Below are positions 1-8,470 of a stretch of 29,921 nt of DNA, one piece after another. Every line of letters starts with the position of its first letter. Position 1 is the first letter of the stretch. The notes under the pieces are model-generated. The model was not told the DNA's origin. It was given only the letters and a program-made list of their open reading frames with translations, and did not search any database. Origin of the DNA: a virus. Both the position numbers and the translations under genes were made by a program. The DNA lies in the IMG/VR virus record IMGVR_UViG_3300007540_000063, positions 1 to 29,921 of that record, one strand, 5' to 3'.

Positions 1-18
1 AACAAAAGCGCATTAACC

Positions 19-50
19 AAAAAGCCCACTAAATAGTTAGTGGGCTTTTT
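19..50. terminator. Bidirectional intrinsic terminator
   Basis: A 14-bp perfect inverted repeat (AAAAAGCCCACTAA, 4-nt loop, TTAGTGGGCTTTTT) has A and T runs on both flanks, so it can end transcription in either direction. It lies just after the leftward rha gene and presumably also ends a late transcript entering from the left. Confidence 0.85.
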
Positions 51-63
51 AATGTAAGACTAA

Positions 64-648
64 TTAACGCAATCTAGCTTGTTTTTCCACAAAGCGCACA
101 CTTGCTGCAATTTGTTGGTTAGCGGCTTCACTAATTTCTAGCAACTGCGCTAAGGTTAAAAAGCGCGGTTCGCGAATGTACTGCACTAATTTTTCACGGC
201 TAGTCACAAACTGGTCGTCATGTATCGGTTGCGAGCTCACAATTCTGCCTGCTTCCCATGTAAACATCATGCGCTGACGCTCAAACGGGTGAGTAGTGCG
301 GCTGAGTTTAGCTTGAGCTTCGTTAAAGGCATTAATAAAGTTTATTTTTAATTGTGCTGCTTTAGCGCCGGTAAAGCCCATCACTAAAAACATAAAGCCG
401 TCTTTGGTCATTTGGTAGATCTTTGAATCACGATTTACTGCCCCAGCCCGCAGTTTTACTGCGTGAACTCGAAAATGAGTTGACGTGAATTCAATGGGCG
501 CATCGGTGATTATTTCGTCAATTTTACGTAAGACGTTGTAATGCTTTTTGCCAAAATAATCGGCCACAACTTGTGAGTTGGTAAAGGTTTGTTGGTCGTT
601 AATAAAAACGAGTTGCGTAGGGTAATTTTGATTTAATGATGCAGACAT
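64..648 (-). CDS. rha: Rha family phage regulatory protein
   Basis: 194 residues. The N-terminal two thirds match the Rha/pRha family: an N-terminal segment with FTNSQVVADYFGKKHYNVLRK, then YQMTKDGFMFLVMGFTGAKA and a following KINFINAFN helix. Rha proteins are phage regulators of lysogeny or lysis; the mechanism is poorly defined. A start 11 codons further upstream (681) is open, but the ATG at 648 has a good AGGAG at 656-660 with 7-nt spacing, so I use it. The gene runs against the flanking tail genes, ends at a bidirectional terminator and is preceded by a P4/C4-like regulatory RNA, so it looks like an independently controlled accessory gene. The C-terminal third is not recognised. Confidence 0.85.
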   Translation of the reverse strand: MSASLNQNYPTQLVFINDQQTFTNSQVVADYFGKKHYNVLRKIDEIITDAPIEFTSTHFRVHAVKLRAGAVNRDSKIYQMTKDGFMFLVMGFTGAKAAQLKINFINAFNEAQAKLSRTTHPFERQRMMFTWEAGRIVSSQPIHDDQFVTSREKLVQYIREPRFLTLAQLLEISEAANQQIAASVRFVEKQARLR

Positions 649-699
649 AATGAAACTCCTGTGATCGTGAGTATTCACCAACCAAGAAGGCTAAACTTG

Positions 700-776
700 G
701 GTGATGAGCTGAACAGGATTAGCCTTACCGCTCACAGGAAGCGGCGCACCGAAGTGCTCCCATCCAGCCCACCATA
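700..776 (-). ncRNA. P4 cI / P1 C4-type antisense immunity RNA in the rha leader
   Basis: Read on the minus strand, GGTGGGCTG (765-773) pairs over all 9 positions, with two G-U pairs, with CAGCTCATC (703-711). Enclosed are a GCAC-TTCG-GTGC hairpin and a CCGCT/AGCGG hairpin, followed by an unpaired AAGGCTAATCC segment (716-726). This is the shape of the phage P4 cI RNA and of C4 antisense RNA from P1/P7: one long stem, internal hairpins and a single-stranded targeting segment. C4-type RNAs are known near antirepressor-class genes, and rha follows here. The boundaries are approximate, since such RNAs are cut from a longer transcript. Confidence 0.7.
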
Positions 777-860
777 GTAGAAGTGCGCTGAATCACGCAA
801 TAAAAAGCCAGCTATAAAGGCTGGCGTCAATTGCGCCTGTGAATTGCGAGAGGCTAATCC
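716..860 (-). promoter_or_regulatory. Complementary targeting segments seqB-like (716-725) and seqA-like (851-860)
   Basis: The RNA segment AGGCTAATCC at 716-725 (minus strand) is perfectly complementary over 10 nt to GGATTAGCCT at 851-860 (minus strand), upstream in the same transcript. A shorter complement, TTAGCCTT, lies downstream at 686-693. In P4, seqB of the cI RNA pairs with seqA upstream and seqC downstream to force early termination; the order here is the same. Function is inferred from this match. Confidence 0.6.
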
Positions 861-911
861 CGGCACTGGATTTTGCCAGTACCCAATCAGTATCGCCCCT
901 CTTAGGCGCAT
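732..911 (-). CDS. Possible short leader ORF reading through the attenuator
   Basis: A 59-codon frame on the minus strand runs from an ATG at 909-911 (or a GTG at 864-866) through the terminator and half of the structured RNA, ending at 732. Short peptides spanning such leaders (Ash or Icd-like, P4 kil-like) are known in enterobacterial phages. However, the ATG lies between the proposed -35 and -10, and no clear ribosome site is seen. A competing frame at 793-999 also ends just after the hairpin. Low confidence that either is translated. Confidence 0.2.
   Translation of the reverse strand: MRLRGAILIGYWQNPVPGLASRNSQAQLTPAFIAGFLLRDSAHFYYGGLDGSTSVRRFL
802..825 (-). terminator. Leader terminator (attenuator) upstream of rha
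   Basis: On the minus strand GCCAGC, a 7-nt loop and GCTGGC are followed by TTTTTATT, a typical intrinsic terminator. It sits between the rha leader promoter and the structured RNA and just downstream of the seqA-like segment. Transcription of rha therefore has to pass it, which fits P4-style control by premature termination. Confidence 0.75.
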
Positions 912-918
912 TTGTCAA
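889..918 (-). promoter_or_regulatory. Leftward promoter for the rha leader transcript
   Basis: On the minus strand a perfect TTGACA (913-918) is followed after 18 bp by GATACT (889-894). Transcription would start near 882, run through a short ACTGG/CCAGT hairpin and the seqA-like segment, then meet the terminator at 802-825 and the structured RNA. Confidence 0.55.
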
Positions 919-967
919 TTTGTTATCGTTTAAGTGAGCAGGGTGCACAATTAAGACTATTTGGCTT

Positions 968-996
968 TTGTTTTTAAATTGGCCTCGTTGTAGAAT
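968..996 (+). promoter_or_regulatory. Promoter for the secreted-protein gene
   Basis: TTGTTT (968-973), a 17-bp spacer and TAGAAT (991-996) lie 27 bp before the start codon at 1024, which has AAGGTGG as its ribosome site. The -35 is weak. The pairing with a dedicated terminator downstream makes a self-contained transcription unit likely. Confidence 0.4.
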
Positions 997-1023
997 CAAA
1001 TTAATTCAACAAGGTGGTGCTCT

Positions 1024-1530
1024 ATGGATAGAAAATTATTAGTCTTGATTATGGCCATGCTGGCTAACCCCGTTGCCGCAGAAGTGTATAAGTGTGCGGA
1101 TGGTAAATACCAAGCCGACCCATGCGATGAACAAAGCGTACCCCTTGACTTGAGCGGTGTTGGTAGCTTTGTTTCTCAATCTGGGAATGTTGACAGTGCT
1201 GAAATAGAAGATGTCACTGCTATTAGTGGCAACCCAGATAATAAGGTCATTGATAAAAAACAGAGTTTTTCTGACTATCTAAGAAAACAAGAGTTAGAGC
1301 GTAAAATCAAAAATCTTGAAAAAGAAAAAAAGAAAGCATTTGTCAGCCGAGATAAAAAAATTGCCCAATTAAGATCTAACGGTAATCGTGCAAATAATAA
1401 TTTAGCAGGTGCCACATGGCAGCAAAGTCTTGCGCAAGAAATGACTGCAGTAATGCAACAAGCTAGTACCGAAGTTGAGTCAATCGACAGAGAAATCGCT
1501 TCGCTAAGGGATGAGCTCAAACAACTGTAA
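1024..1530 (+). CDS. Secreted DUF4124-like protein with coiled coil
   Basis: 168 residues. Residues 1-19 form a signal peptide ending NPVAA before EVYKC. The next segment, EVYKCADGKYQADPC, has the two-cysteine pattern of DUF4124-type periplasmic domains. From about residue 80 to the end the protein is a charged helical coiled coil (ELERKIKNLEKEKKKAF and similar). It is predicted to be exported and its function is unknown. With its own promoter and terminator, divergent from rha, it fits a moron expressed from the prophage, possibly altering the host envelope. Confidence 0.7.
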   Translation: MDRKLLVLIMAMLANPVAAEVYKCADGKYQADPCDEQSVPLDLSGVGSFVSQSGNVDSAEIEDVTAISGNPDNKVIDKKQSFSDYLRKQELERKIKNLEKEKKKAFVSRDKKIAQLRSNGNRANNNLAGATWQQSLAQEMTAVMQQASTEVESIDREIASLRDELKQL

Positions 1531-1549
1531 CCGAATTCATTAAAACATG

Positions 1550-1575
1550 GCTGCCACTAGGCGGCCTTTTTTATA
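1550..1575 (+). terminator. Intrinsic terminator after the secreted-protein gene
   Basis: GGCTGCC, loop ACTA, GGCGGCC, then TTTTTTAT. The stem has one G-U pair. It isolates the accessory gene from the tape measure gene. Confidence 0.8.
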
Positions 1576-1663
1576 AACAGAATTTAACCCCATCCTATAA
1601 ATATCACTATACGTAATCAAGAAACCTTGATCACGAGGCTTTTTGCTGCCTAAAGGAACCTAT

Positions 1664-4600
1664 ATGAGTTTTAAAGACCAAATCATTAATCTTGTTATCC
1701 AAGGTAAAGATTTATTTTCCAGCGAAGCCAAAAAGTCTGAAACGGCTGTCACTGAGTTAGCGGCACAAAGCGAACTATTAAACGAACGCTTAAAAGAATT
1801 AGAAGATTTACAAGCCGCTGCCAACTCAATTGATGATTTAACCGCATCAATTACCAAGGGCGAAAAGGCCTATAAAGATAACTCGGTTGCGCTTGATAAG
1901 TTAGTTACTGAGCAAAAGGCAGCAGCTAAAGAGTTAAAGCAATTAGAGGCCGCGCAAACTCAAGCGCAAGCCACGACTAATGAGCTTGAACAAGAGTATA
2001 ACCAAGCCCAAGCCGCATTGGTTAAGTACGAAACCGAATTACAACAAGCCCGTGTTGAAGTTGAAAAACTTAGCTCCGAGCAGCAGCAAGGCGCAACGGC
2101 CAGCGCAGAGCAAGCGGCCGCACTCAGCAAAGCCACGGTTGATTTACAACAATTAGCCAATGAGCAAACAGCCGCTAAAAACAGTGCTAAAGAGTTGGCC
2201 ACTGCATTGGATACGCAGCGCCGCGAACTGCTTGAAGCGACCACTGCCACCGACACCGCCAGCCGAGCCAAAGCGGAATATACCCTCAATGTTAAAACCG
2301 CCCGCAGTGAATTAAATAAGCTGGCTAGCGGCATTAATAAAAACAAAACCGAGCTCGACAAAAATACCGCCAGTTTAAAAACGGCGGGGATCAGTATGGA
2401 CAACCTAGCTGATGCCACTAAAGATTTAAAGCAGCAACAATCCGCTGCTGAAACCGCGTTAGGCGGTGTGAACACCAAGCTTGAAAAGCACAATAAGTTG
2501 CTGGTTGAGTCTAAAAAAGACGCGGGTGATTTTGGTGGCAGCATTAAAAGTGCGACCAGCTCACTGATTGCCATGGCGGGTGCGTATGTTGGTATGGATA
2601 AGCTGTGGGAAAGCATCAAGTCGGTATTAACTACAGGTGATGAAGCAAAAGCCTTTGGCGTGCAAATGACCGCCATGATGGGCAGTATTGCCAGTGGTGA
2701 GCAGGCAACACAATGGATTAAAGACTTTGCCAACAACACCGGTACCCGTTTAGACACCGCGAAGCAAGCCTTTGCCTCATTAAAAACTTTTGGCATCGAC
2801 CCCATGAATGGCTCGTTGCAGTCAATGGTGGATTACAACGCTCGTTTAGGGGGTAGCCAAGAAAAGCTCGAAGGTATCATTTTGGCCGTTGGCCAAGCAT
2901 GGGCTAAACAGAAATTACAAGGCGAGGAAATATTACAGCTTGTTGAGCGGGGTGTTCCCGTTTGGGATTTACTTGAAAAAGTCACGGGCAAAAACGTGAC
3001 TCAGTTGCAAAAAATGAGCGAAGCTGGCGAGTTAGGCCGAGACGTCATGAAGCAGCTGTTTGATGAGATGGGTAAGCAGGCCAATGGCCAAGCAGCAAAA
3101 AGCTTAGAATTGCTAGGTGGTCAGATTAATTTAATCTCGAATAAGTGGACCGAGTTTAAACAAATCATTGCCGATTCTGGCGCGTACCAAGTTGCGGTTG
3201 ATTTACTAAAAGACCTCAACACAAAGTTTGATGAGTTAAACCAAAGCGGGAAGATCAAACAAGCCGCGCAAGACATTAGCGACTTTTTTACTACTCTTTT
3301 AAAAGATGGTGGTAGCAGCCTAAAAACAACGCTTGAAAACATTACTGCATTTACAACAGGGTTAAACGTAGTTGTTGGCAGCGTTCGACTTGCATTTAAC
3401 GTAGTGACATCAGTTGTTGCGACATTTGGCGCGGCAGTAACAGGTGCGTTTGCGTTATTCCCTCTTGGCATGGCAAAGGCGTTAAGCGTTTTTGGTGACA
3501 ATGCCCTCGCTCAAAAGTTTCAAGAGGCCGCTAACGGCTTGCTTGCTATTGCAAAAGGTTATCTGGATCAAGTCGAGCAAGATGCGTTAGATGCAAATGC
3601 ATCGCTACGGCAAATGGGGTTTGACATTCGTGTTGACTCAGATGCCACCACGAAAACCCAAGTAGATAATGCCGCCAAGGTTAAGTCTGCGATTGAGCAG
3701 CAAGCTGAGGCGCGTTATAACAGCTATCTAAAGGATTTAGCGGCCAGTGAAAAAGTAGCTGCGTTAGCGCAAAAAGAGGTTGACGATTGGAAGGCTCGGC
3801 AAAAGGCAGCAGAAGATCATTACAATCAGCTCAAACTCAGTGGTACAGCATCGCTAGAAGAAATTGAAGCAGCTGAAACCCGTTATGGTAACGCGACCTT
3901 AAAGGTAACGGATTTACTGGTAGCGCAACATTCTGCTCAAACAAACCTAACTGATGCTCAAGTTAAGCTAAATGACGCAACAGTGGTTTTTTTAACAGCT
4001 CAAAGTAAGCTTGCTGATACAGAGCTTGCAAAGGTTCGTGATGCTTATATCGATGGTACTGCATCAATAGAGGACTACGAAAAAGCGCAGGCCACTGCCA
4101 AGATAGCGGCAGAGGCATTAGCTAAAGCGCAAGATAAATTAGTCGAGTCAACCGATGCACAGACAAAATCGGTTAATGACTACGAAGCTGCAATGCAGCA
4201 AGCCAATGTTACCACGTTAAAGTCGTTGCAGGATTTGGCGACTAAAGCTAAAGCCACTTATGATCAGGTTAAAGAAGCGGTTAAAAATGGTGTTGGGTCA
4301 ACTTATGACGCGGAACAAGCGTTTTTAAAATATGCCGAGGCATCAATTAAAGCCGCTGCTGCGGGTGACAAGCAAGTTGAGTCGAGTCTTAAGCAACAAG
4401 CAGCCAATCTAGGTTTAAGTGAAAATATTGATGTATTAATACAGCAATATTACCGACTGAAAGATTCGCAAAAGGATTTGGTTGATGACGTCAACGACAC
4501 AGAAGAGCAGGTTAATAATGCAAACCAAGGTATTGGCACAACCATGGAAAATACCATGGGGTTGGTTGTCAAAAGCTCGCAACAGGCAGGTTCTTCACTT

Positions 4601-5560
4601 GCAAGCGTTGCTAAGTTTTTTACCGACTATCTTAATAGCATTACTGATCAGGTTGCCCAGCTCAGTACCGGTGCCGTCGCTTACTTTAAGTCGATACTTT
4701 ACGGCCAAACCCTGCTAACCGACTCAAGCAGTGAGCTCGAAAAAACCATTCAGATATATAAAAATCTGCGTGGTGAGATTGGTGAACTGCAAACGATTCA
4801 AGCCAAGTCTATCGACTTTACTGGCATTAGTAACTTTGCTCGGGCGGCTGAAATTGCAGGCAAGCAGGCGCAACAAGCCTATTACGGCCAGCGTATCGAA
4901 CTGCTTAAAATGGTTGATGCACTCAATGCGGCCGAAAGTGGCAATGTTGGCTTAATCAATAGCGCCGAACGTGCGGCTAACTCAATGAACTTGATGAACG
5001 ATCAAGACTTGGGTGTGCTTAAGTCGGCCATTGATTCTGCTAAATCGAGCATGGACTCGTTACGCGATAGTGCGCAATCAACCCTCGATACCTTGCAAGA
5101 TGAACTCGACGGCTACCTTGGTAACCAAGCCGCAATCCAAGAACGTCAGTATCAGCAAGAGTTAACCGAGATTAAAGCTCAGTTAGCAGCCGCTGAAACC
5201 ACGGGCGACAAGGCGTTAATTGCCCAGTTAAAAGAAGCCGAGAAAACGCTAAACAAGGTTTACGCTTACCGAACTGCTGAGATTAAAGCCCAGCAAGATG
5301 CCAGCGAGAAACAAGCCATTAGCGATGCCGCAACCCTCAGCAATCAAACTGCCAGCACTGCTGCAACTAATACCGCCAACACTGCGGCGAAAGCCACAAC
5401 AACAACCCAAACCACGACCACCACAGCCGCTGCAACCAGTAGCGATACGGTGGTGCTGCAATTGCAAGTAGGCAATCGCACGTTTGATGCTCAAACTAAA
5501 CGCAGCATTGTGAATGAGTTGGTTGCGGAGATAAAGCGCCTGCAATCGGTTGGTGGTTAA
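1664..5560 (+). CDS. Tail tape measure protein
   Basis: 1298 residues from the ATG at 1664, chosen because AAAGGA lies 8-11 nt upstream; an in-frame TTG at 1643 is unlikely. The N-terminal ~280 residues are an Ala/Gln/Glu/Lys-rich coiled coil. Residues ~290-500 match the tape-measure N-terminal domain (TIGR02675-like) with FGVQMTAMMGSIASGEQATQ, KTFGIDPMNGSLQSMVDY, GQAWAKQKLQGEEILQL and ERGVPVWDLLEK. A hydrophobic segment (~580-620) is followed by more coiled coil and a Thr/Ala-rich stretch near the C-terminus. Such proteins set tail length and help DNA entry. At the usual ~0.15 nm per residue it implies a tail of roughly 190-200 nm, in line with a siphovirus. Confidence 0.95.
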   Translation: MSFKDQIINLVIQGKDLFSSEAKKSETAVTELAAQSELLNERLKELEDLQAAANSIDDLTASITKGEKAYKDNSVALDKLVTEQKAAAKELKQLEAAQTQAQATTNELEQEYNQAQAALVKYETELQQARVEVEKLSSEQQQGATASAEQAAALSKATVDLQQLANEQTAAKNSAKELATALDTQRRELLEATTATDTASRAKAEYTLNVKTARSELNKLASGINKNKTELDKNTASLKTAGISMDNLADATKDLKQQQSAAETALGGVNTKLEKHNKLLVESKKDAGDFGGSIKSATSSLIAMAGAYVGMDKLWESIKSVLTTGDEAKAFGVQMTAMMGSIASGEQATQWIKDFANNTGTRLDTAKQAFASLKTFGIDPMNGSLQSMVDYNARLGGSQEKLEGIILAVGQAWAKQKLQGEEILQLVERGVPVWDLLEKVTGKNVTQLQKMSEAGELGRDVMKQLFDEMGKQANGQAAKSLELLGGQINLISNKWTEFKQIIADSGAYQVAVDLLKDLNTKFDELNQSGKIKQAAQDISDFFTTLLKDGGSSLKTTLENITAFTTGLNVVVGSVRLAFNVVTSVVATFGAAVTGAFALFPLGMAKALSVFGDNALAQKFQEAANGLLAIAKGYLDQVEQDALDANASLRQMGFDIRVDSDATTKTQVDNAAKVKSAIEQQAEARYNSYLKDLAASEKVAALAQKEVDDWKARQKAAEDHYNQLKLSGTASLEEIEAAETRYGNATLKVTDLLVAQHSAQTNLTDAQVKLNDATVVFLTAQSKLADTELAKVRDAYIDGTASIEDYEKAQATAKIAAEALAKAQDKLVESTDAQTKSVNDYEAAMQQANVTTLKSLQDLATKAKATYDQVKEAVKNGVGSTYDAEQAFLKYAEASIKAAAAGDKQVESSLKQQAANLGLSENIDVLIQQYYRLKDSQKDLVDDVNDTEEQVNNANQGIGTTMENTMGLVVKSSQQAGSSLASVAKFFTDYLNSITDQVAQLSTGAVAYFKSILYGQTLLTDSSSELEKTIQIYKNLRGEIGELQTIQAKSIDFTGISNFARAAEIAGKQAQQAYYGQRIELLKMVDALNAAESGNVGLINSAERAANSMNLMNDQDLGVLKSAIDSAKSSMDSLRDSAQSTLDTLQDELDGYLGNQAAIQERQYQQELTEIKAQLAAAETTGDKALIAQLKEAEKTLNKVYAYRTAEIKAQQDASEKQAISDAATLSNQTASTAATNTANTAAKATTTTQTTTTTAAATSSDTVVLQLQVGNRTFDAQTKRSIVNELVAEIKRLQSVGG

Positions 5561-5589
5561 TCTTGGCTTAAGACAAATAAAGAGGCGAT

Positions 5590-5967
5590 ATGTATAACAC
5601 CACTATCGACACCATTGCGCTAACCGAGCCGCTGCACTGGCTTAATCGCAATAGTACACAGCGTGTCGCGGCCAATATGACAAGGGCACTAAACGGTGCC
5701 CCGCATATTCAGCAAACCATCATCCCCGCAGGCTTTACGTTAGAGCTTGGCACTAAGGCCGGCTGGATGCTTCGCACTGAGTTTGAGCAGTTACAAGCCC
5801 ATGCTGCCAGCACCATTACCGAGTTCACTATTAATCACGATGGCACCGACATTAATGTGATGTGGGATAACACTCAAAGCAGTGTGATCACGGGTGATGA
5901 CGTTGATGATCAGTTAGGCGGGTATCCGTTACTGACCAACGTGGTATTACGATTTTTAACGCTGTAA
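5590..5967 (+). CDS. Tail-region protein following the tape measure
   Basis: 125 residues, preceded by AGAGG. It has no signal peptide or membrane segment. It looks like a compact alpha/beta protein, with PAGFTLELGTKAGWMLRTEFEQLQAH in the middle and a C-terminal strand ending NVVLRFLTL. Its position directly after the tape measure gene is where siphophages keep small distal-tail or tail-completion proteins, and I infer such a role. The family is not recognised. Confidence 0.6.
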   Translation: MYNTTIDTIALTEPLHWLNRNSTQRVAANMTRALNGAPHIQQTIIPAGFTLELGTKAGWMLRTEFEQLQAHAASTITEFTINHDGTDINVMWDNTQSSVITGDDVDDQLGGYPLLTNVVLRFLTL

Positions 5968-6001
5968 CTCTTTCACGCTTTTTTATACACACAGGTGGCC
6001 C

Positions 6002-8440
6002 ATGAGCATTACCCGTAATGATTTAAAAATATTCAAGCCCGAACTGCTCGGTACCAGTGACGATGCAGGCGGCCAGCGTACCCGCAATGCGGTGCAGTCT
6101 GGCACCCTTAACGAGTTGTTTACTGCGATATCCGACATTGACCACGCGCAATCGTCACTCGACGTGGTTAAGTGTTATCCCGCATTAGACACCACCGACA
6201 CGGGCACCTTACTCGATGCGCATGTGTACATTAGCCAACCGCCCACCGACGCGTTAGTGTCAATGTTATTAGTTGAAGCTGATGCGTTAGACGATGAAGA
6301 TCGCATGGTTGAAATGAAAGCCATTTTAGAGTCATCAGTAACCGCGGGCTCGTTAATCCGTGAGGGCGCACCGGGCTTTTTACCCAATCAAAACAGTTTT
6401 AGTAAAGACTATTTACAGTCTACTTATACCTTTGATGGTAAAGAGTATCGCAAAACCACAACGTTACGAGTGGGCCAAGTGATTGCCATTACCGTTGAAT
6501 ATCCAGACGCCGAAGATGTGGAGTGGCCACGTAAAACCCATTACGCAATGGTCACTGACACCAACGCACCAGGAAACAGTGCCGGTAATATCGTATTCGA
6601 CCCACCGATTGATTTTGCTACCCCTGAGTACAACGAAACCATTAACGGCAAAAGTAACTGTACTAAGTTGCGTTTAACCAACGAAGCCACCCCGTTAACC
6701 TTTCACGGCGTGACTAAGTTAACCGCCGCGAGCAGCAGTAAAAATTTAGCGGTTGCCGCCGTGCAGCAAAACTTATTGCCCGTGGTATTAAGCGAACAAA
6801 TTAAAACGGGTCAATCGATAAGTGATGGCGATGTGGTGCGTAAAACCGTATCGCAAACCGCCACCGCAGCCCAAAGCTATCAGTTTGCGGCAATTGATGT
6901 GCTGCAAGGCACTAACACTGCAGTTGATTACACCCCAGTGGTGAGCTACACATCAGGCGGTATTCAATACGGCAGTGATGATGCCATTAGTGTGGTAAGC
7001 AGTGATTCAATTAGTGTGACGTTATCGCGCAAGCCTGACCTTAACACCCCAGTGACCTTGGGTTATATCTCAACCAATGCGTACCAAAACTACAGCAATG
7101 CCGATGTGTTTCCGGCAGATCGCGAATTAGTAGCCAACACCTTAACGGGTAAGGTGACGTATCAAGGTTCACAATATTCGTTCACCGAACGTGACGGCGC
7201 GTTATACATCACGATTGTTTCAGGTATTGGCTCGCTGGTTGTGCAAGCAGAAAAACGCGCCGCGATTGTTGATTACCAAACTGGCGTGGCCACGCTTGAG
7301 TCTGGCATGAGCGGCTTAACTTTTGTTGCATTAGTTATTGCACCGGAGTCTGCTGACACTGCCACCTTTGTACTTAACGCAGCCGACCCAGTGTTAAACA
7401 CATTTTATGTGCAAGTAATGACAGTGGGTGATGTGTTAATCAGCGCCAGCAGTGATGCCAACGGCACCATTACCGGCACAGGGATTAGCGGCAGCATAGT
7501 AAACAACCTGGTCGAAATGACATTCACTCAAGATGTTAAGTTAAGCACCTTGCGTTATGACATTACCGAGCAAGTGCGCAATCTGCCACCGGCTGACATT
7601 TACGGCCTTAATCCGCTACGCATTCCCAATGCCGGTGTGGTTGATATATTCAGGCAATGGGGCACAGTGGCGGTATCGCACACTGACTTTCAAGCCATTG
7701 TGAGCCCAAGCAATGGTGCAACGGTAACGGTACGAACCAACACTAATTTTGTTGATATTACCGACGCCAACGGCACCAGCTTATGGACCGCAACCAGTGA
7801 CCACTTTAGCGTTGATAATGCTGCCGGCACGGTGACGTTAAATAGTGACTTTAGCGGCTTTACGGCACCGTTTGTGTTAAGCGACACCATCAGCGAGTTG
7901 GCATTAGTGACAGCCGTTAACGAAGGTGTGGTGAGTATTTCAGCGCCGTTAACTCGTGAGTATCCAGTGGGGGCCAGCGTGGCCAGTGTGCAGATATTGG
8001 GTGATTTACAAGCCCGTGTCGGCAAGGTGCGCGACATGACCAGCTGGGCAAACAACTGGGACCTGGACGGTGACGCCGCCCAAGGCACGTTAAATACGGT
8101 GGATTACCCGATTGAGGTTACCAACCAGGCGGCGGTTAACGAAGATTGGGCGATAGTGTTTACCTCAACCACTGCGTTTCGCTGTGTGGGTAAGCGCATT
8201 GGCCAAATTGCCACGGGCGATACGTTAAACGATTTTGCCCCAATTAACTCACTGACAAATCAACCGTACTTTGTGATCCGCTCAGGCGCGTTCGGCGCAG
8301 GTTGGAACCCGGGCGAAGCAATCCGCTTTGCCACCGTGGCCAGCGCCAAACCCATCATGCCAATTCGCACCGTGCAAGCCGGTCACAGTCAAATCACCAC
8401 AGACAAAGCCGTGCTGGCATTCCGTGGTAATGAAGCGTAA
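6002..8440 (+). CDS. Large tail-tip structural protein, family not recognised
   Basis: 812 residues, acidic, rich in Thr, Ser, Val, Asn and Asp, and largely predicted beta structure, as expected for a virion protein. The N-terminal ~120 residues are more mixed (KPELLGTSDDAGGQRTRNAV, ISDIDHAQSSLDVVKCYPAL). Strand-rich blocks follow up to a C-terminal region with WANNWDLDGDAAQG. It starts 34 bp after the previous gene in the same operon, with AGGTGG upstream. By size and place it should be part of the distal tail, such as hub, baseplate or spike. I do not recognise a named domain. Confidence 0.6.
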   Translation: MSITRNDLKIFKPELLGTSDDAGGQRTRNAVQSGTLNELFTAISDIDHAQSSLDVVKCYPALDTTDTGTLLDAHVYISQPPTDALVSMLLVEADALDDEDRMVEMKAILESSVTAGSLIREGAPGFLPNQNSFSKDYLQSTYTFDGKEYRKTTTLRVGQVIAITVEYPDAEDVEWPRKTHYAMVTDTNAPGNSAGNIVFDPPIDFATPEYNETINGKSNCTKLRLTNEATPLTFHGVTKLTAASSSKNLAVAAVQQNLLPVVLSEQIKTGQSISDGDVVRKTVSQTATAAQSYQFAAIDVLQGTNTAVDYTPVVSYTSGGIQYGSDDAISVVSSDSISVTLSRKPDLNTPVTLGYISTNAYQNYSNADVFPADRELVANTLTGKVTYQGSQYSFTERDGALYITIVSGIGSLVVQAEKRAAIVDYQTGVATLESGMSGLTFVALVIAPESADTATFVLNAADPVLNTFYVQVMTVGDVLISASSDANGTITGTGISGSIVNNLVEMTFTQDVKLSTLRYDITEQVRNLPPADIYGLNPLRIPNAGVVDIFRQWGTVAVSHTDFQAIVSPSNGATVTVRTNTNFVDITDANGTSLWTATSDHFSVDNAAGTVTLNSDFSGFTAPFVLSDTISELALVTAVNEGVVSISAPLTREYPVGASVASVQILGDLQARVGKVRDMTSWANNWDLDGDAAQGTLNTVDYPIEVTNQAAVNEDWAIVFTSTTAFRCVGKRIGQIATGDTLNDFAPINSLTNQPYFVIRSGAFGAGWNPGEAIRFATVASAKPIMPIRTVQAGHSQITTDKAVLAFRGNEA

Positions 8441-8470
8441 ATAACTAAATTAAAGTAAGAGGTTAGTTTT

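Noticed and set aside
793-999. 68-codon leftward frame (Ash/Icd-like appearance) upstream of rha
   Set aside because: It ends right after the terminator hairpin and its start lies upstream of the leader promoter at 889-918. No ribosome site was seen. I read the region as regulatory RNA, not a gene.
1960-2805. Long leftward frame of 281 codons inside the tape measure gene
   Set aside because: It is the antisense of Ala/Gln-rich coiled coil and encodes Ser/Cys/Leu-rich noise. It has no ribosome site, and the rightward product is certain.
3121-3501. Leftward 126-codon frame in the tape measure gene
   Set aside because: Same reason: antisense of a clear gene, with no start signal or domain.
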